From Sphingomonas koreensis (lineage in GTDB: Bacteria; Pseudomonadota; Alphaproteobacteria; Sphingomonadales; Sphingomonadaceae), in NCBI GenBank assembly GCA_006438735.1, contig RCZF01000005.1, forward strand, positions 124,001 through 188,000: 64,000 nucleotides of DNA, read 5' to 3'. How positions within the stretch are numbered: position 1 is the first letter of the stretch; every line of letters starts with the position of its first letter. A program made the translations under genes and the position numbers. The notes beneath the pieces are model-generated. The model worked only from the letters and a program-made list of their open reading frames with translations. It searched no databases and was not told the origin of the DNA. This document shows positions 26,610-35,916 of this stretch, one piece after another.

Positions 26610-27362
26610 TCAGCCGCCGCACGCCGGGCAGCCCGGATCGGGGGGGAGGGTAATGGTACGAAACCGGAAATCGAGCGCATCGATCAACAGCAGCTTGCTT
26701 GCCGTATCTTCGCCGAACGGCACGATGGCGCGCAGCGTCTCAAGCGCGGCGAGGCTTCCCATCACTCCCGTCATCGCGCCGAGCACGCCTTGGTCGGCGC
26801 AGCTGACGTCGGCGCGGTCCGGGTCGGTGCCGACGAAGCAGCGGTAACACGGCTTGTCGGCTTCCCAGCCTCGAAACACGCCGAGCTGCCCCTCGAACTG
26901 CCCGACCGCGGCCGACACGAGCGGCACGCGAAGCGAAAGCGCGGCATCGGCGACCGCCAGCCGCGTCGCGAAATTGTCGCAGCCGTCGAGCACGACATCG
27001 GCTCCCTCGATCAACCGAGCTGCATTGGCGGCATCGATCCGCTCGACCTGCGGTGAAACCGTGACGTCGGGGTTGAGTCTGGCGATCGCCGCCCGGGCCA
27101 CCTCGGCTTTGGGGTTGCCCACGTCGTCGCTGCCGAACAGCGTCTGCCGCTGCAGGTTCGACAGATCGACATGATCGTCGTCGATCACGGTCAGCCGCCC
27201 GATCCCGGCTGCGGCAAGATACTGGAGGGCGGGCGATCCGATCCCGCCGGCGCCGATCACTGCGACGGTGGCGCCAAGCAGCCGCGCCTGGCCCGCGCCG
27301 CCGATCTCGCGCAGCACGATATGCCGGGCGTAGCGCGACAATTGCGCGTCGCTGAGGCTCAT
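26610..27362 (-). CDS. ThiF/MoeB/HesA family adenylyltransferase
   Basis: 250 residues. E1-like fold: RYARHIVLREIGGAGQARL, nucleotide motif VIGAGGIGSPALQYLAAAG, and DLSNLQRQTLFG. Zinc CxxC pairs are seen in CYRCF and the C-terminal CPACGG. Activates the C-terminal glycine of a ubiquitin-like sulfur carrier (MoaD or ThiS), for molybdenum cofactor or thiamine synthesis; which one cannot be told without neighbours. The start ATG 27362 overlaps the upstream gene's stop as ATGA. Last gene of the ubiE-headed operon. Confidence 0.88.
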   Translation of the reverse strand: MSLSDAQLSRYARHIVLREIGGAGQARLLGATVAVIGAGGIGSPALQYLAAAGIGRLTVIDDDHVDLSNLQRQTLFGSDDVGNPKAEVARAAIARLNPDVTVSPQVERIDAANAARLIEGADVVLDGCDNFATRLAVADAALSLRVPLVSAAVGQFEGQLGVFRGWEADKPCYRCFVGTDPDRADVSCADQGVLGAMTGVMGSLAALETLRAIVPFGEDTASKLLLIDALDFRFRTITLPPDPGCPACGG

Positions 27363-27766
27363 CCCTGCCAATCGAAGATGATTGTCGTCTGGAACCATTT
27401 GTCGCCCCGGCCGATCCGCGGCGGCAGGTTGTTGCGCGCAAAACCCATCACCAGCCCCGCGCCATATTGCTCGACGGTCGGGCACTGGATCGCACGCGGC
27501 ACAGCCTGACGGACGTGATCGTCCTCGCCGACCAGCACCGCGATATCGAGCCGAACGGTGTAATGACCATCGGTCGGCCGCGCGATTGAGCAGCGGTTGG
27601 CCGCGATCTCATTCGCGACGAAACCATCCATGGCCGGCGTGACGGTGGGCGGCTGCCGATAGGTCAGCGGCGGCAATACCGACCAATCGGTCGGCAGGAT
27701 CAGCGGCAGCGCTGGCGGCGCGACCGCCGCCTGCATCGCAAGTATAAGGAATGAAACGCCAATCAT
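27359..27766 (-). CDS. Small secreted protein, TonB C-terminal-like tail
   Basis: 135 residues with a short N-terminal hydrophobic leader ([16 protein letters not shown]). The second half, [21 protein letters not shown] followed by [10 protein letters not shown], resembles the C-terminal domain of TonB-like proteins, but the match is by pattern only. The two cysteines (NRCSIAR, IQCPTV) may pair. It overlaps dut (upstream) and the moeB/thiF gene (downstream) by 4 bases each, so it is part of one operon. Function unknown. Confidence 0.6.
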   Translation of the reverse strand: MIGVSFLILAMQAAVAPPALPLILPTDWSVLPPLTYRQPPTVTPAMDGFVANEIAANRCSIARPTDGHYTVRLDIAVLVGEDDHVRQAVPRAIQCPTVEQYGAGLVMGFARNNLPPRIGRGDKWFQTTIIFDWQG

Positions 27767-28206
27767 CGACCGGTCGAGCCGAACCCTCCGCCCCCGCGTG
27801 TGGTCTGATCGAGCTCGGCAACCTCGTCCAGCATCGCGCGCTGGACCGGTGCCGGAACGAGTTGAGCGATGCGATCGCCGCGCCGAACGTCGAACAAATC
27901 ATGGCCGAGATTGGCAAGGATCACCTTGATTTCGCCGCGATAATCCGAATCGATTGTCCCCGGGGTGTTGAGGCAGGTGACGCCGTGCTTCAACGCCAGC
28001 CCCGATCGCGGCCGCACCTGCACTTCATAGCCTTCGGGGATGGCCATGGCGAAGCCGGTGGCCACCGCGTGGCGGCCGCCGGGTGCGATCGTGATGTCCT
28101 CTGCAGCGACCACGTCCATGCCCGCCGCACCCGCGCTGGCATAGGCCGGCAGCGGCAGATCGGCGCCGTGGGGCAGGCGTTTGATGGCGATCGAGATCGG
28201 CAGCAT
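27763..28206 (-). CDS. dut: Deoxyuridine 5'-triphosphate nucleotidohydrolase (dUTPase)
   Basis: 147 residues, trimeric dUTPase size. The five conserved motifs are seen: [42 protein letters not shown], and the C-terminal [10 protein letters not shown]. Converts dUTP to dUMP and pyrophosphate, preventing uracil incorporation. Lies 35 bases after coaBC, an association seen in many Proteobacteria. Confidence 0.96.
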   Translation of the reverse strand: MLPISIAIKRLPHGADLPLPAYASAGAAGMDVVAAEDITIAPGGRHAVATGFAMAIPEGYEVQVRPRSGLALKHGVTCLNTPGTIDSDYRGEIKVILANLGHDLFDVRRGDRIAQLVPAPVQRAMLDEVAELDQTTRGGGGFGSTGR

Positions 28207-28241
28207 CGCAGGTCTTTCGATGATCGGCCAGGCGGCCAGGG

Positions 28242-29420
28242 TCAGGCGTCTTCCAGTGCGTCGGCGATACGCGCCGCGAGCCGTGCGGCGACTTCGGATT
28301 TGGGCAGTCGCTCCCAGCTTTCAACACCCGAGTCGCGGATCAGGTGGATGGTATTGGCCTCGCCGCCCATCACGTCGCCCGAAACGTCGTTGGCGACGAT
28401 CCAGTCAATGCCTTTGCGCGCGCGCTTCTCGGTCGCGTGCGCCACGATATTCTCGGTCTCCGCGGCGAAACCGATCAACAACCGCGGCCGCTGCGGGCTC
28501 CGCGCCACGCTGGCGAGAATATCGGCGTTTTCGCTCAGTGCGAGCACGGGCGGTGCGTCGCCCTTCTTGATCTTGTGCGTGGCGGGCGCCGCGCGCCAGT
28601 CGCCGACCGCGGCAACCATGACGGCCGCGTCAGCGGGCAACGCGCGCGCCACCGCATCGGCCATTTGCTCGGCGGTCTGCACATCGATCCGATCAACGCC
28701 GGCGGGCGTTTCGAGCGATACCGGGCCAGCAACCAGCGTTACCTGGGCGCCCAGCGCCGCGACCGCGCGGGCGAGGGCGAAACCCTGTTTGCCCGACGAG
28801 CGATTGGCGATGTAGCGCACCGGATCGATCGGCTCGTGCGTCGGGCCGGCGGTGACGAGAATATGGCGTCCCGAAAGTCGCCCGCGGCTACCCAGGGCGC
28901 GCTCGACAGCGGCCAGGATCGCTGCGGGTTCGGGCAACCGGCCAGGGCCAAATTCGCCGCACGCCATCGGCCCTTCATCTGGATCGATGATCGTCACGCC
29001 ATCTTCGCGCAGCATCGCCACGTTGCGGCGGGTGGCGGCGTGGCCCCACATGCGCACATTCATCGCCGGCGCGGCCAGCACCGGTTTGTCGGTCGCGAGC
29101 AGCAAGGTGGTGGCGAGATCGTCGGCGATTCCGGCGGCCATTTTCGCAAGCAGATCGGCAGTGGCCGGCGCGACCACGACGAGATCGGCCTCGCGGCTGA
29201 GCTGGATGTGGCCCATCTCGGCCTCGTCCTTCAGATTCCAAAGGCTGGTATGAACCTGGTTCTCGGAAAGCGCGGCGAGCGTCATCGGCGTCACGAAGTG
29301 CGCGCCGCCATCGGTCAACACGCAGCGAACGGCGATGCCCGCCTTGCGGCACAGCCGGATCAATTCGCAAGCCTTATAGGCGGCGATGCCGCCACCGACG
29401 ATCAGCAAGATGCGCTTCAT
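28242..29420 (-). CDS. coaBC: Bifunctional phosphopantothenoylcysteine decarboxylase / phosphopantothenate--cysteine ligase
   Basis: 392 residues. The N-terminal CoaC flavoprotein part (residues 1-about 185) has [19 protein letters not shown] and the substrate clamp APAMNVRMW. The C-terminal CoaB part has [26 protein letters not shown], and a Lys-rich loop KIKKGDAP. Catalyses the second and third steps of coenzyme A synthesis from phosphopantothenate. The start ATG overlaps the upstream membrane-protein gene by 4 bases (ATGA). Confidence 0.95.
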   Translation of the reverse strand: MKRILLIVGGGIAAYKACELIRLCRKAGIAVRCVLTDGGAHFVTPMTLAALSENQVHTSLWNLKDEAEMGHIQLSREADLVVVAPATADLLAKMAAGIADDLATTLLLATDKPVLAAPAMNVRMWGHAATRRNVAMLREDGVTIIDPDEGPMACGEFGPGRLPEPAAILAAVERALGSRGRLSGRHILVTAGPTHEPIDPVRYIANRSSGKQGFALARAVAALGAQVTLVAGPVSLETPAGVDRIDVQTAEQMADAVARALPADAAVMVAAVGDWRAAPATHKIKKGDAPPVLALSENADILASVARSPQRPRLLIGFAAETENIVAHATEKRARKGIDWIVANDVSGDVMGGEANTIHLIRDSGVESWERLPKSEVAARLAARIADALEDA

Positions 29421-30535
29421 GGCCGCATCCTTGTCACGGTGATGCGTCGTCTGTCGAGCGCGCTGCGCGCCAGATCGCCGATCGCGTCGGGCACGAACGC
29501 CAGCCCGAGGAGCAGGATCGGGGCCACGAGCATCGCCCAGTAAAAAGTATCCGCGCGCGCGCCGATGCCGATCAACGCGGCGTAAACGGCAAGGATGGCG
29601 ATGGCGCGCAGCCCGAGCGGATTGTCCCAGCTCGCCCATCCGAACAGGGCGAGGCCGACGAGCAGGGCGCCGAGCGCAAGCGGCAACAGCATCAGCGGCG
29701 TCGTCAGCGTCATCGCCTTGACGAAGAAGCCGAAGCCGAGCAGCCCGCTCCAGCCCGGCGAGGCAGGATCGAGCGGCCCGACCACGGCGGCCACCGCCCG
29801 GGCATGGAGCGCGAGCGCGATGCCGAATAGCGCGATCGCGCCGCCCCAGCCGATCGCCTCGCGGCGCTCCCCCTCGAGCGCGGCAAACAGCGCCATGACG
29901 ATCGCGAATAGCAGCGCCGTTTCGCGGATCAGCATCGCAATCAGCGCGATCGCCACCGCCTCGATCCAGCGGTCTCGGCGGCGCAACGCCAGCGACAGCG
30001 CGATCAACGGCCCGGCCCACACTTCATGAAACGCGACGAGGTCGGCGCGAACGAACACCGCCATGCCCGCGGCGAGCAGGATCAGCGCAATCACCAGCGG
30101 CGGGCCGCGGCCGAACGCCGGGCGCAGCCGCACCAGCCAGGCTGCGACGACGCCAAGCGCCAGCGCGTACAGCAGGGCGACCAGGGCAAAAGACGGCAGC
30201 GTCGCTTCAACGACGGCGAGCGTAGGCAGCCGAAAGGTGAAAAAGGGCCGCATCGGATAGTCGCCCGCCCGCAGCGCGGTCGCGGCGACCGGATAATAAT
30301 CGCCGCCGTGCCGCATCGCCTCGACGATCGATTGATAAAGCTCGACATCGGCGCGGTCGCGCGCCGCATTGGCCGGATCGTGGCTCACCGTGGCCGGCGT
30401 CGCCGATCCGAGCGACAGCAGGCACGCCAGCAGCAGCCCGATCAGCAACGCGAAGACGATTCGCGCCTGGCCCCGACTCAGCCCGGCCAACCGCGTCGGC
30501 TGCGACAGCCAGAGCGGGGCGCGCCGCGCCGGCAT
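29417..30535 (-). CDS. Polytopic membrane protein of unknown function
   Basis: 372 residues with about ten hydrophobic segments. A periplasmic loop after the first helix contains SHDPANAARDRADVELYQSIVEAMRHGGDYYPV, and the pattern recalls mannosyltransferase-like GT-C membrane proteins (acidic residues after helix 1), but no confident family assignment. ATG 30535 begins one base before the ubiB stop codon region. Lies within the ubiE-ubiB-coaBC-dut operon, suggesting shared transcription, not shared function. Confidence 0.6.
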   Translation of the reverse strand: MPARRAPLWLSQPTRLAGLSRGQARIVFALLIGLLLACLLSLGSATPATVSHDPANAARDRADVELYQSIVEAMRHGGDYYPVAATALRAGDYPMRPFFTFRLPTLAVVEATLPSFALVALLYALALGVVAAWLVRLRPAFGRGPPLVIALILLAAGMAVFVRADLVAFHEVWAGPLIALSLALRRRDRWIEAVAIALIAMLIRETALLFAIVMALFAALEGERREAIGWGGAIALFGIALALHARAVAAVVGPLDPASPGWSGLLGFGFFVKAMTLTTPLMLLPLALGALLVGLALFGWASWDNPLGLRAIAILAVYAALIGIGARADTFYWAMLVAPILLLGLAFVPDAIGDLARSALDRRRITVTRMRP

Positions 30536-30536
30536 T

Positions 30537-32072
30537 TCAGTGCAGCACGGCCCAGGTCGCCGCAGCAGCGATAACGGCCGCCGCGACCGCGACCGCCACA
30601 TAGCGCCAGCCGCCGCCGATCCTTACCACCTCGATATCCTTGAGCGGCGGGGAAGGGGGCGCGCCGCCGGGCGCCGGATAGCGTGCCTCGATGTTGCGGA
30701 TCAGATCGGGCAGCCGCACCAGCGTGCGCAGATCAGTAATGATGCGATCGGCGAGCGCCGCTTCGGGCCCGAGCTCGGTGCGGATCCATTCGCGCACGAA
30801 CGGGGCGGCGGTGTCCCACATGTTGATTTCGGGATCGAGCGCGGTGGCGACGCCCTCGACCATGACCATCGTCTTTTGCAGCAGCAGCAGATGCGGCTGC
30901 GTCTGCATGTCGAAATCGCGGGTGATGTTGAACAGGCCTTCGAGCATCGCCCCGATCGACATGTCCTTCACCGGCAAGCCGCGCATCGGTTCGCCGACCG
31001 CGCGCAACGCGGTGGCGAACTCGCCGACATCGTGGTGCGCGGGCACGTAGCCGGCCTCGAAATGGATTTCGGCGACGCGGCGATAATTGCCCGTGATCAG
31101 GCCGTAGAGGATCTCGGCCAGCCATGTTCGCGCGCGCCGGTCGATCCGGCCCATGATGCCGAAGTCGATCGCGGCGATGCGATTGCCGGGGAGCGCGAAC
31201 AGATTGCCCTGGTGCATGTCGGCGTGGAAAAACCCTTCGGAAATCGCCTGCCGCAGGAAAGCGTGGACCAGCGTGCTGGCAAGCGCCGAAAGGTCGTAGC
31301 CGGCCGCGACCAGCGCCTCGCGATCGGCGATCTTGGTGCCATCGATCCACTCCAGCGTCATCACCTTGCCGGTGGTGCGCTGCCAATCGATCGTCGGCAC
31401 GATGTAATCGGGCTCGGCGGCCATCGCCTCGGCGAGCTCGGAGGCCGATGCCGCCTCGCGTCGCAGATCGAGCTCGCGCGCGGTCCAGCGCTTGAACGTC
31501 TCGATCACCAGCCGGGGGCGCAGGCGAGAGGCTTCGCCGCCCATCGCCTCGACTTGGGCGGCGGCCCATTGATAGGTTTCGATTGCGCGGGCGAAATCGC
31601 GCTCGATCCCCGGGCGCAGCACCTTGATCGCGACATTGCGGCCATCGGTCGTCACCGCACGGTGGACCTGCGCGATCGACGCGGCGCCGATTGCGACTTC
31701 GTCAACTGAAGCGAACATCGACTCGAGCGGCCTGCCGAAGCTCGATTCGATCTGCTGGCGGATCGTGGCGAACGGCACCGGCGGCAATGCGTCTTGCAGC
31801 CGCATCAGATCGTGTGCGGCCTCTTCGCCGACGAGATCGGGGCGCGTCGCAAGCGTCTGGCCGAGCTTGATGGCGGCCGGGCCGATCGCCTGAAACGCAT
31901 CGGCATAGCGCGGCGTCTTCGGCACCCGCGCGCCGAACCGCGCGATTCGGGCGAGCCGGCGGACGGGCGCGGGCGTGTTGACGTCCTGCTCGATGCCGCG
32001 CAGCGCGCCGTGACGCGCCAGCGTGCGGCCCCATTTCAGGACCCGCCACAGATGGACGGCCGGGGCTGTCAC
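30537..32072 (-). CDS. ubiB: Ubiquinone biosynthesis protein UbiB (atypical kinase-like)
   Basis: 511 residues. ABC1/ADCK motifs: KxGQ in AIKLGQTLATRPDL, the Ala-rich loop GAASIAQVHRA, HADMHQGNLF, and AIDFGIMGRID, with two hydrophobic C-terminal helices (YVAVAVAAAVIAAAATW). Thought to use ATPase activity to extract ubiquinone precursors from the membrane. Starts at GTG 32072, 7 bases after the ubiE stop. Upstream of it, ubiE encodes another step of the pathway. Confidence 0.93.
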   Translation of the reverse strand: MTAPAVHLWRVLKWGRTLARHGALRGIEQDVNTPAPVRRLARIARFGARVPKTPRYADAFQAIGPAAIKLGQTLATRPDLVGEEAAHDLMRLQDALPPVPFATIRQQIESSFGRPLESMFASVDEVAIGAASIAQVHRAVTTDGRNVAIKVLRPGIERDFARAIETYQWAAAQVEAMGGEASRLRPRLVIETFKRWTARELDLRREAASASELAEAMAAEPDYIVPTIDWQRTTGKVMTLEWIDGTKIADREALVAAGYDLSALASTLVHAFLRQAISEGFFHADMHQGNLFALPGNRIAAIDFGIMGRIDRRARTWLAEILYGLITGNYRRVAEIHFEAGYVPAHHDVGEFATALRAVGEPMRGLPVKDMSIGAMLEGLFNITRDFDMQTQPHLLLLQKTMVMVEGVATALDPEINMWDTAAPFVREWIRTELGPEAALADRIITDLRTLVRLPDLIRNIEARYPAPGGAPPSPPLKDIEVVRIGGGWRYVAVAVAAAVIAAAATWAVLH

Positions 32073-32079
32073 TGCCGCG

Positions 32080-32811
32080 TCAAATCCGCCAGCCGCTGTG
32101 GATCGCCACCAGCCCGCCGAGCATCGGCTCGACCCGGGTCTGGACGAAGCCCGCCTCGCCGATCATCCGCTCGAAGGTCGGCATGTCGGGGAAGCGCCGG
32201 ATCGATTCGATCAGATAGCGATAGCTGTCGGCGTCGTGCGCGAGCAATTGGCCGACCTTGGGCACGATCTTGTGCGAATAGGCGTCATAGACTTCGGCAA
32301 ACCCCGGCCACAGCGTCGTCGAGAATTCGAGGCAGAAGAACCGCCCGCCGCGCTTCAGCACGCGGTGCGCCTCGCGGAGCGCCGCGGGAATGTCAGTGAC
32401 GTTGCGGATACCGAAGGCGATCGTATAGGCGTCGAAAAAGCGGGTCGGGAATTGCAGCGTCTCTGCGTTCGCCTCGGTCCACACCAGACCGTCCATGCCG
32501 CGCTTGTGCGCGCGCTCGATGCCGACTTCGAGCATCGCCGGATTGATGTCCGCGACGGTCACCGCCGCACCCGATTTGGCCAGGCGGAAGGCGATGTCGC
32601 CGGTGCCCCCGGCCATGTCGAGGATCTGTTCGCCGTCGCGCGGTTTGACGCGCCGCACGAAGCGGTCCTTCCACAGCCGGTGCATGCCGCCTGACATCGC
32701 GTCGTTCATTATGTCGTAGCGGCTGGCGACGCTGGTGAAGACGCCGCCGACGCGGGCGGTCTTTTCATGCGCGGCGATGTCTTCATAGCCGAAGGAGACG
32801 GTGTCGGTCAT
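32080..32811 (-). CDS. ubiE: Ubiquinone/menaquinone C-methyltransferase UbiE
   Basis: 243 residues. SAM-dependent methyltransferase with Rossmann motif ILDMAGGTGDIAFRLA and family blocks GVFTSVASRYDIMNDAMSGG and FGIRNVTDIPAALRE. Methylates the 2-octaprenyl-6-methoxy-benzoquinol ring in ubiquinone synthesis. The ATG at 32811 is preferred over the long upstream frame, which overlaps mutM. It heads a seven-gene leftward operon and is divergent from mutM (61-base spacer). Confidence 0.94.
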   Translation of the reverse strand: MTDTVSFGYEDIAAHEKTARVGGVFTSVASRYDIMNDAMSGGMHRLWKDRFVRRVKPRDGEQILDMAGGTGDIAFRLAKSGAAVTVADINPAMLEVGIERAHKRGMDGLVWTEANAETLQFPTRFFDAYTIAFGIRNVTDIPAALREAHRVLKRGGRFFCLEFSTTLWPGFAEVYDAYSHKIVPKVGQLLAHDADSYRYLIESIRRFPDMPTFERMIGEAGFVQTRVEPMLGGLVAIHSGWRI

Positions 32812-32872
32812 GCACCGGCCTCTAGCCAAGCCTTGTGAGGGGAGCAAACGTAACCTAGCAGGCGGGTCGATC

Positions 32873-33685
32873 ATGCCGGAACTTCCCGAAGTCGAAACCA
32901 CCGTTCGCGGGCTGGCCCCGGTCCTCACCGGCCAGCGGATCGCCCGCGTACAGGCGCGGCGGCCCGATCTGCGCCGGGCGTTTCCAGTCGATCTCGGCCA
33001 GCGATTGACCGGCGCGACCGTCACCGGGCTCGGCCGCCGCGCCAAATACGGGCTGATCGACACCGATCGCGGCGACACGATGATCTTCCATCTCGGGATG
33101 TCGGGGCGTTGGCGGGTCGATCCCGCCGAATTGCTGCCGCACGATCACTTGTTGATTGAAACCGGCGCGGGGCGCGTCATTGCGCTCAACGACGCGCGGC
33201 GCTTCGGCTCGATCGATCTGTGCCGGACCGACGACCTCGCCGCCTATCCGCCATTTGCCGCGCTGGGCCCGGAACCGCTCGGGTTTGGCCTGACGGCTGA
33301 CCATCTCGCCAAGGCGCTGGCCGGGCGAGTCGCCTCGATCAAGCAGATGCTGCTCGATCAGCGGATCGTCGCCGGGCTCGGTAATATCTATGTCTGCGAG
33401 GCGCTGTATCTCGCGCGGATATCGCCGAAGCGCGCCGCGGGATCGGTGTCGCGGGCACGGCTCGCGCGGCTGGTCGAGGCGATTCGCGCGGTGCTGCTGG
33501 CAGCGATCGAAGCCGGCGGATCGAGCTTGCGCGATTACGCCCGGCCCGACGGCGAGCTTGGCTATTTCTCGAAGCAATTCCACGTTTATGGCCGTGAGGG
33601 CGAACCGTGCGATTGCGGCGGCGTCGTCAAGCGGTACGCCGAAGGCGGCCGCTCGACATTCTGGTGTCCGAAATGCCAGCGTTAG
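32873..33685 (+). CDS. mutM: Formamidopyrimidine-DNA glycosylase MutM (Fpg)
   Basis: 270 residues. N-terminus PELPEVETTVRGLAP carries the catalytic Pro2 and Glu3; Lys in the KYGLI region and the C-terminal zinc finger (CDCGGVVKR and WCPKCQR, four Cys) are intact. Removes 8-oxoguanine and ring-opened purines and cleaves the DNA backbone. The mutM-rpsT-dnaA order is conserved among alphaproteobacteria. Confidence 0.96.
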   Translation: MPELPEVETTVRGLAPVLTGQRIARVQARRPDLRRAFPVDLGQRLTGATVTGLGRRAKYGLIDTDRGDTMIFHLGMSGRWRVDPAELLPHDHLLIETGAGRVIALNDARRFGSIDLCRTDDLAAYPPFAALGPEPLGFGLTADHLAKALAGRVASIKQMLLDQRIVAGLGNIYVCEALYLARISPKRAAGSVSRARLARLVEAIRAVLLAAIEAGGSSLRDYARPDGELGYFSKQFHVYGREGEPCDCGGVVKRYAEGGRSTFWCPKCQR

Positions 33686-33783
33686 GTTGACCGCTCGGGC
33701 GTCTCTCGGTAAGGGGCACGTCTTCCGGGGCGGCGGACGTGATTCCGCAGCCCCTTTTCATTGACGATAATTTCGAGGACGGC

Positions 33784-34047
33784 ATGGCGAACACGCCACA
33801 GGCGAAGAAGCGTATTCGGCGGAACAACCGTCGTGCGGAAATCAACACCAATCGCGTCGGGCGGATCCGCACCTTCATCAAGAAGGTCGAATCGGCGCTC
33901 GCGGCGGGCGACAAGGAAGCCGCCACCGTTGCGCTGGCGCAGGTGCAGCCCGAGTTGCAGCGCGGCGTGTCGAAGGGCGTGCTCCACAAGAACACCGCTT
34001 CGCGCAAATTCTCGCGCTTGACCAAGGCGCTGTCGTCGCTGGCCTGA
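33784..34047 (+). CDS. rpsT: 30S ribosomal protein S20
   Basis: 87 residues beginning [21 protein letters not shown] and rich in Lys/Arg and Ala, the standard S20 pattern (three helices binding the 16S rRNA 5' domain). The ATG at 33784 is chosen over an upstream ATG at 33739. A strong terminator follows at 34068. Confidence 0.97.
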   Translation: MANTPQAKKRIRRNNRRAEINTNRVGRIRTFIKKVESALAAGDKEAATVALAQVQPELQRGVSKGVLHKNTASRKFSRLTKALSSLA

Positions 34048-34067
34048 GCACATTGTGACCGCTGCCG

Positions 34068-34106
34068 AAAAGGCCCGTCGGATCGATTCCGGCGGGCCTT
34101 TTCGTT
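34068..34106 (+). terminator. Rho-independent terminator after rpsT
   Basis: A 14-base-pair stem of aaaaggcccgtcgg (34068-34081) with ccggcgggcctttt (34089-34102), seven-base loop, ending in a T run. One internal G-T pair. Confidence 0.92.
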
Positions 34107-34458
34107 GTGCGCTGCGGCGACGGTGAGGGAAATATCGCAAAGGCAGGATTCACCGCGATTCGCGCTCCGCTGCGGCTTGCGACGTCGGGTAAAAATACCG
34201 CCTTTCAAGCGCTTGTGCGATTTTCGACGCATTTCCGTGGCCGCAGACGAGTCAATCGCTTTATTTCAGAAATCTGACAGCCCGGGCTCTTGATCGACTC
34301 GCCCGACTCTTCATAATCAGATGCTCGCCGCGGGGGTGTTTCGTTTGCGGCTCACATGACAGCGACAATGTCAGGCGAACGTCGTTTTCGGCTGTGCCCG
34401 TCCTGTGTCTATTGAATGGCGGCCGTCCATCCGGCGCCGCAGCGGGGAGAGGCGGCGC
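34107..34458 (+). promoter_or_regulatory. dnaA upstream region with clustered GANTC sites
   Basis: 352 bases between the rpsT terminator and dnaA. GANTC (CcrM-type methylation) sites lie at 34147-34151, 34157-34161, 34249-34253, 34296-34300 and 34305-34309, with one more inside the terminator at 34085-34089. The stretch is noticeably AT-richer than the coding DNA. No consensus DnaA box (TTATCCACA) was seen, so an origin here is not supported. Caulobacter dnaA transcription responds to GANTC methylation; the same control here is inference. Confidence 0.5.
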
Positions 34459-35844
34459 GTGGCGGGTATCGAGGCACAGGCGGAACAGTCGAGCGCGATT
34501 GCGACTGCCTGGGCTCGGGTGCGCGGCCATTTGCGCGAATCGGCCGGCGCCCGGCTGTTCGATCAATGGCTCAAGCCGATGACGCTGGTCGAAACCGGCG
34601 ATACCGACAGCATCCGACTCGCGCTGCCGTCGGCGTTCATGACCAATTGGGTCAAAAGCCATTATGCCGAGCGGTTGCTGCACGAATTCAAGGCGCTGTT
34701 GCCCAACGTCCGATCGGTAACGATCGAAACGCTGCGCGAAACCAAGGCGCCGGAGGTGCTCAAGGCGGCGCCGGCTGCGGTCGCGCCGCCGGCCGATCAG
34801 CCGCTGGCGGCGATCGCCGCGCCGCCGGTGCTCGATTCGCGCTTCACCTTCGATCGCTTCGTGGTCGAAGCGTCGAACCGGGTCGCCTTCAACGCCGCGA
34901 ACGCGCTGGTCGCGCCTGGCGAGCCGCGGTTCAGCCCGCTGTTCCTTCACAGCGGCACGGGGCAGGGCAAGACGCATCTGATGCACGCGATCGGGCATGC
35001 CTTTCTCTCGATGCGGCCGGACGCGACAGTCATCTGTATGTCGGCCGAGCGCTTCATGTTCGAATTCGTCCAAGCGCTGCGCGCGCGCGATACCTTCGCG
35101 TTCAAGCAGCGGCTGCGTGCCGCCGATCTGCTGCTGATCGACGATCTTCAGTTCATCGCCGGCAAGGATTCGACGCAGGAAGAGTTTTTCCACACGATCA
35201 ACGAGATGATGGTCGCCGGCAAGCGTATCGTGATTACCGCCGATCGCTGCCCGCAGGCGCTGGACGGCGTCGAGCCTCGCATCGTTGGGCGGCTGTCGGG
35301 CGGGCTCGTCGCCGACATCAAGCCGCCGGAGCTCGGCCTGCGCCGCGCGATCCTCGATCGGCGCTGCGCCGAGGTGATCGACACGCCGGTGCCCGAAGAC
35401 GTGCTCGAGCTGCTGTCGGCGCGGATCAGCAGCAATATTCGCGAGCTTGAAGGCGCGTTCAACCGCATCGTCGCTTATGCCCAGCTGACCGGCGACACGA
35501 TCGATCTGGATTTCACCGTGGCGACGCTCGGCGATGTGCTGCGCGGCAGCCAGCGGCGTGTGACGATCGACGAGATCCAGCGCGCGGTATCGGCGCATTT
35601 CGAGCTCAAGCCGCTCGAGCTGGTGTCGGCCAGGCGTGCGCGAATCGTGGCGCGGCCGCGGCAGATCGCGATGTATCTCGCCAAGCGGCTGACCACGCGT
35701 TCGTTGCCGGAGATCGGCCGCAAGTTCGGCGGCCGCGATCATTCGACGGTGATTCACGCGGTGCGGCGGATCGAGGAATTGCGCGATTCGGATCGCGAGG
35801 TCGATGGCGCGGTCCGCATACTGCTGCGCGAACTGGAAGGCTGA
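34459..35844 (+). CDS. dnaA: Chromosomal replication initiator DnaA
   Basis: 461 residues. Domain I at the N-terminus (ARVRGHLRESAGARLFDQWLKPM), a short linker, AAA+ domain III with Walker A HSGTGQGKTHLM and Walker B LLLIDDLQFIAG, and C-terminal DNA-binding domain IV with LPEIGRKFGGRDHSTVIHAVRRIEEL. Initiates chromosome replication by binding DnaA boxes. GTG 34459 is chosen: it follows GGGGAGAGGCGGC and gives the normal N-terminus. Part of the mutM-rpsT-dnaA neighbourhood. Confidence 0.97.
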   Translation: MAGIEAQAEQSSAIATAWARVRGHLRESAGARLFDQWLKPMTLVETGDTDSIRLALPSAFMTNWVKSHYAERLLHEFKALLPNVRSVTIETLRETKAPEVLKAAPAAVAPPADQPLAAIAAPPVLDSRFTFDRFVVEASNRVAFNAANALVAPGEPRFSPLFLHSGTGQGKTHLMHAIGHAFLSMRPDATVICMSAERFMFEFVQALRARDTFAFKQRLRAADLLLIDDLQFIAGKDSTQEEFFHTINEMMVAGKRIVITADRCPQALDGVEPRIVGRLSGGLVADIKPPELGLRRAILDRRCAEVIDTPVPEDVLELLSARISSNIRELEGAFNRIVAYAQLTGDTIDLDFTVATLGDVLRGSQRRVTIDEIQRAVSAHFELKPLELVSARRARIVARPRQIAMYLAKRLTTRSLPEIGRKFGGRDHSTVIHAVRRIEELRDSDREVDGAVRILLRELEG

Positions 35845-35851
35845 CGCTGCC

Positions 35852-35871
35852 GCCGGGGCCGAAGCCCCGGC
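35852..35871. terminator. GC hairpin after dnaA
   Basis: An 8-base-pair perfect stem gccggggc / gccccggc with a CGAA tetraloop just beyond the dnaA stop, at a convergent junction. No T run follows, so termination efficiency is uncertain. Confidence 0.4.
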
Positions 35872-35916
35872 TGGAAATATTACCGCTTACGCCTGGTTCA
35901 AACAGACGTTAGCGGA

